In this document: positions 33,653 to 44,380 of the stretch, one piece after another
Layout of the letters: each line of letters opens with the position of its first letter
How positions within the stretch are numbered: position 1 is the first letter of the stretch
Assembly: GCA_015490755.1 (NCBI GenBank)
Contig: WFXF01000087.1
Location: forward strand, 1 to 57,440
Reading direction: 5' to 3'
From: Gammaproteobacteria bacterium
Lineage (GTDB): Bacteria; Pseudomonadota; Gammaproteobacteria; JAADGQ01
Length of the DNA: 57,440 bases
Program-made: the position numbers and the translations under genes
Notes under the pieces: generated by a model
Database searches by the model: none
What the model saw: the letters and a program-made list of their open reading frames with translations, nothing else
Told to the model about the DNA's origin: nothing

Positions 33653-34567
33653 ATGCAAAACCGACTCCCACCCAATGAAACCAAGCGTTTATTAAAACTG
33701 GCAACCTATGCATCAGTATCGATTGCCTTTCTTTTAATTACGACAAAATTGATTGCCTGGTTGATGAGCGACTCAGTCAGCCTGTTAGCTACATTGATTG
33801 ACTCCTGCCTTGATGCAGCAGCCTCCCTTCTGAACCTGTACGCCATCAAACATGCCCTGCAACCCGCGGATGACCAGCACCGCTTTGGCCACGGCAAAGC
33901 TGAATCACTCGCCAGCCTGGGGCAATCTGCATTTATCGCTGGATCAGCACTCTTTTTGTTACTCGAAGCAGGTAGTCGTCTGTTTAATCCTCATACACCG
34001 GATGCAATTGGCATCGGTATCGCCGTCATGATTTTTTCTATTTTTGCAACATTCATTCTGCTTTTCATTCAGCGCCATGTCATAAAAAAAACAAACTCTA
34101 CCGCCATTCAGGCAGATTCCCTGCATTACAAAATGGATGTTTTGATTAACTGTAGTGTGATTATCAGCTTATTGCTTGCAAGCATGGGGTCACCTGTATT
34201 TGATTCAATTATTGCGATCGCAATCGCGGGATTCATTCTGCACAGCGCCTGGAAAATCGGTTATGAATCGGTTCAACTGCTGATGGATCGTGAACTTCCT
34301 GATGATGAGCGGCGTAAAATTGAACACGTCGTATTACAACACACCGATGTACGTGGCATGCATGACCTTCGCACACGTCGCTCAGGCATGTTTACTTTCA
34401 TTCAACTGCATCTGGAACTGGATGATGAATTAAGTTTAATTCAAGCCCATACGATCGCAGATAATGTTGAACTCGCACTGCTTAAAGCCTTTCCCGATGC
34501 CGATGTCATTATTCATCAAGATCCTGCCAGCGTACTACCACAATTTCCCAATCTTGAGCGGCGCTAA
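33653..34567 (+). CDS. fieF: Cation diffusion facilitator (FieF-like)
   Basis: A 304-residue CDF transporter with six predicted helices. DSCLDAAASLLNLYA in helix two carries the metal-binding Asp pair typical of FieF/YiiP, and HRFGHGKAES is the usual loop motif. LHYKMDVLINC contributes the helix-five His/Asp pair. The C-terminal domain (about 205-300) is the cytoplasmic metal-sensing dimer. It exports Fe2+, Zn2+ or similar divalent ions against protons; the exact metal cannot be told. It occupies the place where xerC usually follows dapF-DUF484. Confidence 0.9.
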   Translation: MQNRLPPNETKRLLKLATYASVSIAFLLITTKLIAWLMSDSVSLLATLIDSCLDAAASLLNLYAIKHALQPADDQHRFGHGKAESLASLGQSAFIAGSALFLLLEAGSRLFNPHTPDAIGIGIAVMIFSIFATFILLFIQRHVIKKTNSTAIQADSLHYKMDVLINCSVIISLLLASMGSPVFDSIIAIAIAGFILHSAWKIGYESVQLLMDRELPDDERRKIEHVVLQHTDVRGMHDLRTRRSGMFTFIQLHLELDDELSLIQAHTIADNVELALLKAFPDADVIIHQDPASVLPQFPNLERR

Positions 34568-34621
34568 TTTTCTTCACGTTTGTTATACTGCGCCGTTTCA
34601 ACCAGAATATCGATTTAAAGA

Positions 34622-35821
34622 ATGAACCCCGATCTAGCCAAACTGAGCCCTTACCCATTTGAATTTCTTGCAAAGCTCAAAGCGGAGGTCACTCCCCCAT
34701 CAGATAAACAACCTATTTTACTCTCTATTGGCGAACCCAAACACACGCCACCCAGCTTTGTATGTGAAGAGGTGATCACTCACATGCACAGTTTATGTCG
34801 CTACCCGACCACTAAAGGATCGGATGAATTACGTGAAGCGATCACTGACTGGCTGATCAATCGCTTCTCTCTGCCAGGCAACAGTTTAGATGCAGATAAA
34901 AATGTTTTACCTGTTAACGGCACACGGGAAGCGCTGTTTGCTTTTGCTCAATGCATCGTTGACCGCACAAAAAACAGTGCCAAAGTTTTAATGCCCAACC
35001 CCTTTTATCAAATTTATGAGGGCGCTGCATTTTTGGCGGGCGCAGAACCTTACTTTCTTAATGCAACGATCGACACAGGTCACCAACCTGATTTTGATGT
35101 GATTCCTGAAGTGGTCTGGAATGATTGCCAACTGCTCTATTTATGCTCACCCGGCAATCCGAGCGGGGCAACCATTGAAACAGATAGATTTAAAAAACTG
35201 ATTCAGCTTTCTGATAAATACAATTTCGTTATCGCATCTGATGAGTGTTACTCAGAGCTTTATGATGATGAAAGCAAACCACCCGCTGGCTTATTGGAAG
35301 CCGCTGCACAAATGAACCGTAATGACTACAAAAACTGCATTGTATTCCATAGCCTTTCCAAGCGTTCAAACCTACCTGGCTTGCGTTCAGGATTTGTTGC
35401 GGGTGATGCCGATATCATCAAAAAATTTCTGTTGTATCGCACATACCACGGCTGTGCCATGCCACTGCACACTCAAGCCGCCAGCATCCTGGCTTGGCGT
35501 GATGAAAAGCATGTACAAAAAAATCGTGACATGTATCGGCAAAAGTTCGATGCTGTACTCAAAATTTTAAAACCCGTCATGAACATAGAGCGCCCGCCCG
35601 CGGGGTTTTACTTATGGGCAGAGACAACCATTAATGATACCGACTTTGCCCAGCAACTTTATGCCGAGCAGAACGTAACCGTGTTGCCGGGTCGCTACCT
35701 TTCCCGTCATGCTCATGGTTTTAATCCAGGAGAAAACAGTATACGAATGGCTCTGGTTGCACCACTGGATGAGTGCATTGATGCCGCAAATCGCATTAAA
35801 GAGTTTATCAAATTACTTTAA
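34622..35821 (+). CDS. dapC: Succinyldiaminopimelate transaminase
   Basis: A 399-residue class I PLP aminotransferase. The PLP-binding Lys lies in HSLSKRSNLPGLRSG (about residue 240), and the family motif YLCSPGNPSG and ASDECYSELY are present. It makes N-succinyl-LL-diaminopimelate. Assignment to DapC rather than a general aminotransferase rests on being directly upstream of dapD and dapE. The ATG at 34622 follows a short gap after fieF that contains a TATACT -10-like sequence near 34583. Confidence 0.9.
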   Translation: MNPDLAKLSPYPFEFLAKLKAEVTPPSDKQPILLSIGEPKHTPPSFVCEEVITHMHSLCRYPTTKGSDELREAITDWLINRFSLPGNSLDADKNVLPVNGTREALFAFAQCIVDRTKNSAKVLMPNPFYQIYEGAAFLAGAEPYFLNATIDTGHQPDFDVIPEVVWNDCQLLYLCSPGNPSGATIETDRFKKLIQLSDKYNFVIASDECYSELYDDESKPPAGLLEAAAQMNRNDYKNCIVFHSLSKRSNLPGLRSGFVAGDADIIKKFLLYRTYHGCAMPLHTQAASILAWRDEKHVQKNRDMYRQKFDAVLKILKPVMNIERPPAGFYLWAETTINDTDFAQQLYAEQNVTVLPGRYLSRHAHGFNPGENSIRMALVAPLDECIDAANRIKEFIKLL

Positions 35822-35873
35822 AGTTTCACCATTAAGTTAACTTACTATTTAATTGTTTTAAAAGGAAAAAATA

Positions 35874-36695
35874 ATGAGCAATATTGAACAGATCATTAAT
35901 GAAGCATTCTCAAGTCGTGCTGAAATCACACCACGCAATGTTGACACTCATGTCAAAGAAGCTGTCAACACAGCGATAGCATCACTGGACAGTGGTGAAC
36001 GCCGTGTTGCTGAAAAAAAGGACGGTGACTGGGTCGTTAACGAATGGCTGAAAAAAGCGGTTCTGCTCTCTTTTCGTATTGAGGACAACTACCCGATGAA
36101 TGGTGGCGAAACCAACTATTACGATAAAGTCGCCCCTAAATATGCAGACTATAATTCACGTGATTTTCGTGAAGCAGGCGTTCGAATTGTTCCCCCGGCC
36201 ACAGTACGCAAAGGTTCACACATCGCTTCTGGTGTTGTATTGATGCCCTCTTATGTCAACATCGGCGCTTATGTCGATAGCGGTACGATGGTCGATACCT
36301 GGGCCACCGTAGGCTCATGTGCCCAAATTGGTAAAAACGTTCATCTTTCTGGTGGCGTGGGTATTGGTGGCGTACTGGAACCACTGCAAGCCAGCCCAAC
36401 CATTATTGAAGATAATTGCTTCATCGGCGCTCGCTCTGAAGTGGTTGAAGGGGTGATCGTCGAAGAGGGCGCGGTTATTTCAATGGGTGTTTACATTGGT
36501 CAAAGCACCAAAATTTTTAACCGTGCCACTGGCGAAGTCACCTACGGCCGTATTCCTGCCGGTTCAGTTGTGGTTTCAGGCAACTTGCCTTCAAAAGATG
36601 GCAGTTACAGCCTCTACTGCGCAGTGATCGTTAAACAAGTGGATGCAAAAACGCGCAGTAAAGTCGGCATCAACGAACTGCTCCGGGATATTTAA
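35874..36695 (+). CDS. dapD: Tetrahydrodipicolinate N-succinyltransferase
   Basis: A 273-residue left-handed beta-helix acyltransferase. Hexapeptide repeats run through about 110-230 ([33 protein letters not shown] and similar). It transfers succinyl from succinyl-CoA in lysine biosynthesis and acts as a trimer. Length and the N-terminal helical domain are typical. AAGGA precedes the ATG. A perfect 12-base palindrome TAAGTTAACTTA (35833-35844) lies in its leader and could be an operator. Confidence 0.97.
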   Translation: MSNIEQIINEAFSSRAEITPRNVDTHVKEAVNTAIASLDSGERRVAEKKDGDWVVNEWLKKAVLLSFRIEDNYPMNGGETNYYDKVAPKYADYNSRDFREAGVRIVPPATVRKGSHIASGVVLMPSYVNIGAYVDSGTMVDTWATVGSCAQIGKNVHLSGGVGIGGVLEPLQASPTIIEDNCFIGARSEVVEGVIVEEGAVISMGVYIGQSTKIFNRATGEVTYGRIPAGSVVVSGNLPSKDGSYSLYCAVIVKQVDAKTRSKVGINELLRDI

Positions 36696-36709
36696 GGCTG
36701 AAAAACAAG

Positions 36710-37057
36710 ATGACTGTCATATACGGCATTAAAAACTGCGCTACTGTGCGAAAGGCGATTAAGTGGCTCAACAATCAAGGGATCGAATATACATTTCATG
36801 ATTTCCGCAAAGATGGCATTGACGAGCCCACGGTGCATCGCTGGATCTCTGCGGCAGGCTGGGAGACCGTTTTAAATAAGCGTGGTCTCAGCTGGCGACA
36901 GCTATCTGATGAAGATAAAAAAGGTATCGATGACAATAAAGCGATGAAACTGATTCTTGAGAACCCCACGCTGGTTAAGAGGCCGGTATTGGTAGATCAA
37001 GATGAAATTCACATTGGCTTTAATGAAGATATTTACACTAAAATTTTTAACAGATAA
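36710..37057 (+). CDS. yffB: ArsC-related Spx-like protein YffB
   Basis: A 115-residue thioredoxin-fold protein of the ArsC/Spx family. A single Cys lies in GIKNCATVRKA (C10), and the family motif TLVKRPVL is present. The gene arrangement dapD-yffB-dapE is common in gammaproteobacteria, which supports YffB over arsenate reductase. The role is unknown; a glutathione-dependent thiol reductase is suspected. It starts 14 bases after dapD and ends 12 bases before dapE, so the three are probably one operon. Confidence 0.88.
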   Translation: MTVIYGIKNCATVRKAIKWLNNQGIEYTFHDFRKDGIDEPTVHRWISAAGWETVLNKRGLSWRQLSDEDKKGIDDNKAMKLILENPTLVKRPVLVDQDEIHIGFNEDIYTKIFNR

Positions 37058-38203
<1,146 letters not shown>

Positions 38204-38225
38204 ATATCCTCTCATAAATAGTCAC

Positions 38226-38259
38226 GTAGATCGGGTTAGCGCAGCGTAACCCGACCTAC
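38226..38259. repeat. REP-like palindrome
   Basis: GTAGATCGGGTTAGC (38226-38240) pairs with most of GCGTAACCCGACCTAC (38244-38259), giving a stem built on TCGGGTTA/TAACCCGA. Elements of this type (GTAGGTCGGGTTAG...CCCGAC) are common between genes in gammaproteobacteria. It may end the dapE transcript but lacks a T-run. No second copy was found in the window. Confidence 0.6.
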
Positions 38260-38304
38260 TGAATACCCTTTCATAAAGATCTGAAGGGATATTGATCAAA
38301 TTAT

Positions 38305-38772
38305 TCACTGAGCTTTCGTATAAATAATCTCTACTTTCCACTGAAACTGCCCTTTAGGTTTTTCCAGCTTATCCAGCTTCAGGTACTGATCAAACATAAC
38401 CGTCTGCCCCGGTGCGACTTCCTTCCAGATTTGCATGGAGCCTTTAGAGGAAAAAGTGCAGTCATTCTCAATACAATCTTCGATCACCACTTCCAGTGCC
38501 AGCTCGGTTAACGTATAGTCTGTCGAGTTGTTAGTGATCTGGCCACTGAACTTGCGGTTAAATGAAAACGCCAGGTCAGTCAGTTCAATTTCACTGGCAG
38601 GAATTAACATTTGCGCAGCATCACGTGAACTCTCTCTTTGCCAGAAAAAGTAAAGAGCGGTGACTAGAATAACAGTGAACAGTACAATATAGAATTGTAG
38701 AGAGTGTTTGAATCGCGGTGCAATCACGATCACAACAATTAAAAATAGTGCAATAAAAATCCAGGCAATCAT
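38305..38772 (-). CDS. Small membrane-anchored protein of unknown function
   Basis: A 155-residue protein with two N-terminal helices (about 2-18 and 25-44), an FWQRESSRDAA juncture, and a beta-rich soluble domain with a Cys pair (ENDC...DCIEN region). It may face the periplasm and resembles FxLYD-type domains in layout, but I do not recognise it firmly. The start codon is only 20 bases from the divergent dppB-like ATG, so at least one promoter must lie inside the other gene. Confidence 0.6.
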   Translation of the reverse strand: MIAWIFIALFLIVVIVIAPRFKHSLQFYIVLFTVILVTALYFFWQRESSRDAAQMLIPASEIELTDLAFSFNRKFSGQITNNSTDYTLTELALEVVIEDCIENDCTFSSKGSMQIWKEVAPGQTVMFDQYLKLDKLEKPKGQFQWKVEIIYTKAQ

Positions 38773-38792
38773 TTAAACGTATCCATTAACTT

Positions 38793-39719
38793 ATGTTGCA
38801 TTTTATACTAACGCGATTCGCCAGCGCTGTCTTCGTTATTATCGGCGTTTCTATCTTAGTCTTTCTACTTATTCATCTGGTTCCAGGCGATCCTGTAGAA
38901 GTGATGCTGGGAGAAAGCGCTCAACCAGCCGATCGTGAAGCACTGCGTCACGCTCTGGGGCTCGACCTTCCCATTCACCAGCAACTTTTCAACTACTTTG
39001 GAAACCTGTTGCAATTTGACCTCGGCACATCTCTTCATTCCAAACGCCCCATTACTGAATTGTTGGCAGAACGCCTTCCGGCTACAATTCAATTGGCATT
39101 CGCAGGCTTGCTGGTCGCTGTCATTATAGCCTTTCCCTTGGGGATCATTGCAGCCATCCGGCGCAATACCTGGTGGGATCATGGCGCAATGGGGGTTGCA
39201 CTTATCGGTGTATCCATGCCCAATTTCTGGCTTGGCCCCCTGCTTATTCTGGTTTTTTCACTCTGGCTCGGCTGGCTGCCCGTCAGTGGCCATGAAGGTT
39301 GGGCTGCGTTGATTTTACCAGCGATCACATTAGGCACTGCAATGGCGGCTATTTTATCGAGAATGATACGTGCTTCCCTGCTTGAAGTGATGGATGAAGA
39401 TTTTATTCGCACAGCTCGTGCCAAAGGGCTCAAAGAGCGCCGTGTTGTTTTAAAGCATGGCTTGAGCAATGCCCTGCTGCCCGTTATTACTATTTTAGGT
39501 TTACAACTTGGCGTATTGCTAGGCGGTGCGGTGATTACTGAAATTGTTTTTTCATGGCCAGGCATTGGCCAATTAACGATTGATTCGATCAATCGTCGTG
39601 ATTACCCAGTCGTGCAAGCCTGTATTTTAGTCATCGCTCTCATCTATGTTGTTGTTAATACACTGACCGATGTGGTTTACGCTTTGATTGATCCACGCAT
39701 CCGGCTTGGAGATTCATAA
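38793..39719 (+). CDS. Peptide/nickel-type ABC permease (DppB-like)
   Basis: A 308-residue permease with six predicted helices. The N-terminal LVFLLIHLVPGDPVEVML and the EAA-type loop EDFIRTARAKGLKERRVVLKHGL near 205 are typical of DppB/OppB/NikB. It imports peptides or nickel with a partner permease, two ATPases and a binding protein. Only the partner permease is encoded next to it. The next gene starts two bases after the stop. Confidence 0.9.
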   Translation: MLHFILTRFASAVFVIIGVSILVFLLIHLVPGDPVEVMLGESAQPADREALRHALGLDLPIHQQLFNYFGNLLQFDLGTSLHSKRPITELLAERLPATIQLAFAGLLVAVIIAFPLGIIAAIRRNTWWDHGAMGVALIGVSMPNFWLGPLLILVFSLWLGWLPVSGHEGWAALILPAITLGTAMAAILSRMIRASLLEVMDEDFIRTARAKGLKERRVVLKHGLSNALLPVITILGLQLGVLLGGAVITEIVFSWPGIGQLTIDSINRRDYPVVQACILVIALIYVVVNTLTDVVYALIDPRIRLGDS

Positions 39720-39721
39720 AA

Positions 39722-40519
39722 ATGCGTCTATATATTCCTCTAACTATCGTCATTTTATGGCTGTTTTTTGCTCTGTTTGGCTCCCTGCTGCCACTTCACC
39801 CCAACTTGATTGACCTGACTGAAATATTAACGCCACCCAATCCAGAGACATGGTTTGGTTATGATGACCTTGGACGCCCCCTATGGGATCGCCTGGTCAT
39901 GGGTGCAGAGACCTCATTTTTTGTCGCATTTTGGGTGATTTTGATCTCAACTGTGGTTGGAACACTCATTGGCGCTTTCAGCGCCTATATTGGTGGATGG
40001 TGGGATCACCTTATTGTACGAATTATTGATATATTCCTCGCTTTCCCGGGCATTCTTCTTGCCATCGCCATGGCAGGTTTAATGGGGCCTGGCATTGACA
40101 ATGTTGTTATCGCACTTTGCACAGTCGGCTGGGTTGGCTACGCGCGCCTCTCTCGTGCCCAGGTACTTTCTGTCAGACAAAGAGAGCATGTGCAGGCCGC
40201 AGAAGCACTTGGCGTTCCTCCTTTTCAAATTGTGATCCGACATCTACTGCCATTGATTATGGCTCCATTAATTGTTGAAGCCACATTCGGTGTTGCCGCC
40301 GTAATTATCGGAGAAGCCGGGCTTTCATTCCTTGGATTGGGTATTCAGCCCCCCGATGCGTCGTGGGGTAGCATGATTCGTGATGGTGCGAGATACATGC
40401 TCGTCGCACCTCATATGGTCATTATTCCAGGAATTGCTTTAATGCTCGTGGTACTTGCAGTAAACTTGCTCGGCGATTACTTGCGCGATCGACTCGATGT
40501 TAAACAGAGGACAACATAA
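39722..40519 (+). CDS. Peptide/nickel-type ABC permease (DppC-like)
   Basis: A 265-residue permease with five to six helices, shorter than the usual ~300 residues because the N-terminal cytoplasmic segment is reduced. NPETWFGYDDLGRPLWDRLV and the EAA-type loop EHVQAAEALGVPPFQIVIRHLLP match DppC/OppC. It pairs with the preceding DppB-like subunit. Its stop overlaps the next ATG by one base (TAATG). No ATPase or solute-binding gene is adjacent. Confidence 0.9.
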   Translation: MRLYIPLTIVILWLFFALFGSLLPLHPNLIDLTEILTPPNPETWFGYDDLGRPLWDRLVMGAETSFFVAFWVILISTVVGTLIGAFSAYIGGWWDHLIVRIIDIFLAFPGILLAIAMAGLMGPGIDNVVIALCTVGWVGYARLSRAQVLSVRQREHVQAAEALGVPPFQIVIRHLLPLIMAPLIVEATFGVAAVIIGEAGLSFLGLGIQPPDASWGSMIRDGARYMLVAPHMVIIPGIALMLVVLAVNLLGDYLRDRLDVKQRTT

Positions 40520-41373
40520 TGAAAATAAAAAATAGAGTTTTAGCTGCACTGATTGGTAGCTCATTTGCTTGCAGCGCAGTCAATGCCGGAATTATCGTCA
40601 AACAGAAAAGCGGAGATGATATTGAAGCACATATTTTTCAAAGCGGCACATATATAAATCAGCAAAATGATACCGTTTCCGCCATCATCGACTTCAACAA
40701 AAACCAATGTTCACAAATAAACCATAGTACAAAATCTTACTTCACGGGCGACTGCAAAGGTATGGCACCTGCATTCAAGAGCTTCATGTCAAGCAAAGTA
40801 GAAGAGGGAAAAGCTGCAATGAGCAGTGAAGACCAAGCCTATATGAAGCAAATGATGGAACAGATGCTACCAAAACAGAGTGATGTAAAAATCACTGTAA
40901 AAAAAGAGGGATCAACTTCGATACAAGGCTATGATTCTGATCTGTATGTATTAAAGGCAGGTGATGAAAAAATTAGTGAAATATGGGTTTCAAAGGCATT
41001 GGAAGATGATATTGCCAAGGAGATCGATGTTAAAAAGCTGGATAAACTCGCCAAAGAGTTCAAAGAGACAATGGGCGGCATGCAAGAAGCCATGTTCGGT
41101 AAAAAAATGGAAGACCCTGAAAAAGATGCCGAAGCGACTTTAGATGATAAAGGCTACTTTATTAAACGCATCAAGTACGGTAACGACATGTTTGCGACTA
41201 TTCCAGGTATGCCTCAAAAAACCAACTCAAAAGGTAACACAATACGCGATGAACAAGAGGTCATTTCAGTAGAGAAAAAGAGACTTGACCTTGCAAAATA
41301 TTCGATTCCAAAAGATTATCAGGCCGCTACATCCTGGAAAGACTTTGTCGAATCCTCTATTAAAGGATTTTAA
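40519..41373 (+). CDS. Secreted protein of unknown function coupled to dppC-like gene
   Basis: A 284-residue protein with a Sec signal peptide (about residues 1-22, ending AVNAG). The mature part is Lys/Glu/Met-rich with two cysteines (QCSQINH and DCKGM) and helical segments around MSSEDQAYMKQMMEQML and EFKETMGGMQEAMF. I do not recognise a family; a DUF4412-like periplasmic protein is possible. It is translationally coupled to the permease gene. It is unlike the ~500-residue DppA/NikA-type binding proteins in length and sequence. Confidence 0.65.
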   Translation: MKIKNRVLAALIGSSFACSAVNAGIIVKQKSGDDIEAHIFQSGTYINQQNDTVSAIIDFNKNQCSQINHSTKSYFTGDCKGMAPAFKSFMSSKVEEGKAAMSSEDQAYMKQMMEQMLPKQSDVKITVKKEGSTSIQGYDSDLYVLKAGDEKISEIWVSKALEDDIAKEIDVKKLDKLAKEFKETMGGMQEAMFGKKMEDPEKDAEATLDDKGYFIKRIKYGNDMFATIPGMPQKTNSKGNTIRDEQEVISVEKKRLDLAKYSIPKDYQAATSWKDFVESSIKGF

Positions 41374-41416
41374 GAAAGCCTTAGGATAAATAATTTTTTA
41401 AAACAGATTGAATAGA

Positions 41417-41441
41417 GGCGCATTATCACAGATAATGCGCC
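41417..41441. terminator. Perfect 11-bp hairpin before ffs
   Basis: GGCGCATTATC (41417-41427) and GATAATGCGCC (41431-41441) are perfect reverse complements with an ACA loop. It lies between the secreted protein gene and the 4.5S RNA gene. No T-run follows. It may end the upstream transcript or protect its 3' end. Confidence 0.55.
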
Positions 41442-41467
41442 CACGTTGTGAAACAACAAAAGTTTAT

Positions 41468-41582
41468 GGTGACTTGTATCGGTCTTCTCGCAACGCTACG
41501 CTGTGAACTCCGCCAGGCCCGGAAGGGAGCAACGGCAGCAGCAGATGCGTGTGCCGAGGTTCGGCGGGTACAAGTTGCCACC
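41468..41582 (+). ncRNA. ffs: 4.5S RNA of the signal recognition particle
   Basis: About 115 bases with the strongly conserved SRP domain IV: CCGGAAGGGAGCAACGGCAG is the Ffh-binding loop region, and CTTCTCGCAACGCTAC and ATGCGTGTGCCG occur in the same order as in E. coli 4.5S RNA. The ends GGTGACTTGTA and TACAAGTTGCCACC can pair as the terminal helix. It acts with Ffh in co-translational membrane targeting. The position just upstream of dnaX is common in gammaproteobacteria. Exact ends are estimated from the pairing. Confidence 0.93.
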
Positions 41583-41588
41583 CATATA

Positions 41589-41616
41589 CTCTCAAGATCG
41601 GAAAAAACCTTGAGAG
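41589..41616 (+). terminator. Hairpin between ffs and dnaX
   Basis: CTCTCAAG (41589-41596) and CTTGAGAG (41609-41616) form a perfect 8-bp stem with a 12-base loop. It directly follows the 4.5S RNA. There is no T-run, so it may be a processing signal, a weak terminator, or part of the dnaX leader. Confidence 0.5.
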
Positions 41617-41643
41617 CCATCAAGCTTCAAAACAGGTGCAGCT

Positions 41644-43398
41644 ATGGGTTATCAAGTGCTGGCGCGAAAGTGGCGCCCAGGCAACTTTAGCGAAATGGTT
41701 GGTCAGACTCATGTATTGCGCGCAATCACAAATGCGCTGGATAACGACCGCCTGCACCATGCCTATCTTTTTACGGGTACACGAGGCGTAGGTAAAACAA
41801 CAATCGCCCGAATTTTTGCGAAATCGCTTAACTGTGAAAAAGGCATAAGCTCTACTCCCTGCGGCCAATGCGGCATATGCCAGGAAATTAATGACGGACG
41901 TTTTGTTGATCTGATTGAAGTTGATGCCGCCTCTCGTACTAAAGTTGAAGATACCCGGGAGTTACTCGATAACGTGCAATACGCAGCAACGCGTGGCCGC
42001 TACAAAGTGTACCTTATTGACGAAGTACACATGCTCTCAACGCACAGTTTCAATGCATTGCTAAAAACCCTGGAAGAACCCCCTCCTCACGTCAAGTTTT
42101 TACTTGCAACAACAGATCCTCAAAAGCTGCCGGTCACAATTCTTTCCCGCTGTTTGCAATTCAACCTTAAACGTCTGCCTCCTGAACTGATTCAAGAACA
42201 TTTACGTTATGTGTTAACAGAAGAAAAAATTGAAGCAGAAAACAGTGCATTAAAGCAATTGGCTCGTTCTGCTGATGGCAGTATGCGAGATGCACTGAGC
42301 CTGCTTGATCAAGCCATAGCTTATAGCGGCGGACAACTGACGACCGCTCAAATACATGAAATGCTTGGCACCATTGAGCAAACACATGTATTAAAGTTGG
42401 TACAAGCACTCGCTGAAAACAGTGGGGAAGCGTTGTTAAACTGCATTCAGCAACTCGCCGAGCAAGCCCCGGATTTCAATAGTGTACTCGCTGACCTGAT
42501 TGACCTGCTCTATCGTGTTGCACTGCAACAAACCGTTCGATCAGCTTTTAGTGATGATGAGGACAATAAAGATACCATTGAACAGCTTGCAGAAAATATA
42601 TCACCACAAGACATTCAGCTTTATTATCAAATAGCCCTGATTGGCCGACGAGACTTGCCACTATCGCCCGATTTACGCACAGGTTTTGAAATGATCATGC
42701 TACGCATGCTCGCATTCAGACCTGCTTCTGCATCTAACACAGCTCTAACAAACCCGGAACCAAACATACAACCAGCTCCTGCTTCGCCTGATACGAAAAT
42801 TCAAAAGTCATCGACTACACCAATACCGCAATCTACAACATCATCTATCAGCCCGGCAAAACAAGCCATTGCAGCAGCTAAAGCTTTAACAGAAGCCAAA
42901 CCATCAAAACAAAAAGCACCACTTTCAAAAACATCTCCTCCAGTACAGAAAAAGCAAGAGGAATCAGAGACACAAGCTCCACCTTTAACTTCTTCTGATG
43001 ATTGGCATACCATAGTTGAATCATTAAAGTTATCTGGCCTTGTTCAGCAACTGGCTCTCAACAGTTTGTACAAAAGCCGAGATGGCAATACGATTACTTT
43101 GCAGGTTGACCGTAACGGTGAGCGATTACGCAGCCCACAAATGATTAAAAGGCTGGAAGAAGCGTTACAATCTTACTTCAACACCCAGATAAAGCTTGTA
43201 TTTGAGTCAAAAGGTTCGATACAAAATGAATCAATATTGCCACATAAAACAGAAACACCCGCAATGCGACAGCAACGTGAGGCGAATGAACGTCTGGAAA
43301 TAGCCAAACAATCTATTTCTAATGACCCAAATATTAAAGAACTGCAAAATACTTTTAATGCCAGAGTCGTTACTGACTCAATAAAACCACTACTCTAG
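41644..43398 (+). CDS. dnaX: DNA polymerase III subunits gamma/tau
   Basis: A 584-residue clamp-loader ATPase. Walker A is GTRGVGKTT, the four-cysteine zinc site lies in about residues 65-80 ([15 protein letters not shown]), and Walker B is [10 protein letters not shown]. Domain III extends to about 360. A Pro/Ser/Lys-rich linker (365-445) and a tau-specific C-terminal domain (about 450-584) follow. Codons 435-437 read CAG AAA AAG, close to the E. coli A-AAA-AAG slip site, and the -1 frame ends about 15 codons later. Production of a gamma form is possible but unproven. The family start VLARKWRP fits the ATG at 41644. Confidence 0.96.
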   Translation: MGYQVLARKWRPGNFSEMVGQTHVLRAITNALDNDRLHHAYLFTGTRGVGKTTIARIFAKSLNCEKGISSTPCGQCGICQEINDGRFVDLIEVDAASRTKVEDTRELLDNVQYAATRGRYKVYLIDEVHMLSTHSFNALLKTLEEPPPHVKFLLATTDPQKLPVTILSRCLQFNLKRLPPELIQEHLRYVLTEEKIEAENSALKQLARSADGSMRDALSLLDQAIAYSGGQLTTAQIHEMLGTIEQTHVLKLVQALAENSGEALLNCIQQLAEQAPDFNSVLADLIDLLYRVALQQTVRSAFSDDEDNKDTIEQLAENISPQDIQLYYQIALIGRRDLPLSPDLRTGFEMIMLRMLAFRPASASNTALTNPEPNIQPAPASPDTKIQKSSTTPIPQSTTSSISPAKQAIAAAKALTEAKPSKQKAPLSKTSPPVQKKQEESETQAPPLTSSDDWHTIVESLKLSGLVQQLALNSLYKSRDGNTITLQVDRNGERLRSPQMIKRLEEALQSYFNTQIKLVFESKGSIQNESILPHKTETPAMRQQREANERLEIAKQSISNDPNIKELQNTFNARVVTDSIKPLL

Positions 43399-43430
43399 CC
43401 AAAAAATTACATTACAAAAGGACACTGAAT

Positions 43431-43751
43431 ATGAAAAACTTAGGCAGCCTGATGAAGCAAGCTCAAAAAATTCAGGAAAATATGCAACAAGCCCAGGAAG
43501 AGCTAGCCGCAATGGAAGTCACCGGGCAAGCGGGCGGCGGCATGGTCAGTGTCATCATGACGGGTAAACATGATGTTAAGCGTGTCAATATTGACGATGC
43601 CCTCATGGATGATGATAAAGAGATGATTGAAGATCTCCTGGCTGCTGCTGTTAATGATGCCGTACGTAAAATAGAGAAAGAGAGCCAGGAAAAAATGTCA
43701 GGTATGACCTCAGGTTTCCCAATGCCTCCAGGCTTTAAAATGCCATTCTAA
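43431..43751 (+). CDS. ybaB: YbaB/EbfC nucleoid-associated protein
   Basis: A 106-residue DNA-binding protein starting [20 protein letters not shown], with the central [16 protein letters not shown] strand region and a Met/Pro-rich C-terminal tail ([10 protein letters not shown]), all typical of YbaB/EbfC. Dimers bind DNA non-specifically and organise the nucleoid. The gene lies between dnaX and recR, the conserved order. AAGGA precedes the ATG. Confidence 0.95.
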   Translation: MKNLGSLMKQAQKIQENMQQAQEELAAMEVTGQAGGGMVSVIMTGKHDVKRVNIDDALMDDDKEMIEDLLAAAVNDAVRKIEKESQEKMSGMTSGFPMPPGFKMPF

Positions 43752-43773
43752 CCCAAATAGTTGAAAAGTATTT

Positions 43774-44379
43774 ATGACCCAAGATTCACTTGTAAGCCAA
43801 CTTATTGAGTCCCTGCGTTGCTTGCCCGGAGTGGGGCCCAAATCCGCACAACGTATGGCATTTTACCTTTTGGAACGTGATCGAAATGGTGCACGCCAGC
43901 TTGCACACACATTGATCGAAGCAGCCAATAAAGTTGGACACTGCTCAATTTGCAGAAATTTTAGTGAACGGGAAGTATGTAACTTATGTTCTAATGAAAA
44001 ACGGGATCACAGCCTGCTCTGTATCGTAGAAATGCCTACCGATGTACAGGCAATTGAACAATCGACCGGATTCAAAGGTCGATATTTCGTCTTAATGGGG
44101 CACCTCTCGCCCATAGATGGCCTGGGGCCCGATGATATTGGTTTGAACTTGCTTGCAACACATCTGGACTGCGGCGATATCAAAGAGGTAATTCTGGCTA
44201 CTAATCCAACGATTGAAGGCGAAGCTACTGCTCATTACATTGGAGAGATGGCAGGTTCCCGCCATATCAAAACGACACGCATTGCTCATGGTGTACCTCT
44301 TGGAGGGGAGCTGGAATTTGTAGATGGTGGCACATTGTCACATGCGTTTTCAGGAAGACGTGAAATAGAGTCATTATAA
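43774..44379 (+). CDS. recR: Recombination mediator RecR
   Basis: A 201-residue protein. The helix-hairpin-helix [13 protein letters not shown], the four-Cys zinc finger ([13 protein letters not shown] and NLC), and a Toprim domain with [12 protein letters not shown] and [10 protein letters not shown] follow in the standard order. With RecO it loads RecA onto SSB-coated gaps. It ends one base before the nsrR ATG, so the two may be co-transcribed, which is unusual for nsrR. Confidence 0.96.
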   Translation: MTQDSLVSQLIESLRCLPGVGPKSAQRMAFYLLERDRNGARQLAHTLIEAANKVGHCSICRNFSEREVCNLCSNEKRDHSLLCIVEMPTDVQAIEQSTGFKGRYFVLMGHLSPIDGLGPDDIGLNLLATHLDCGDIKEVILATNPTIEGEATAHYIGEMAGSRHIKTTRIAHGVPLGGELEFVDGGTLSHAFSGRREIESL

Positions 44380-44380
44380 A

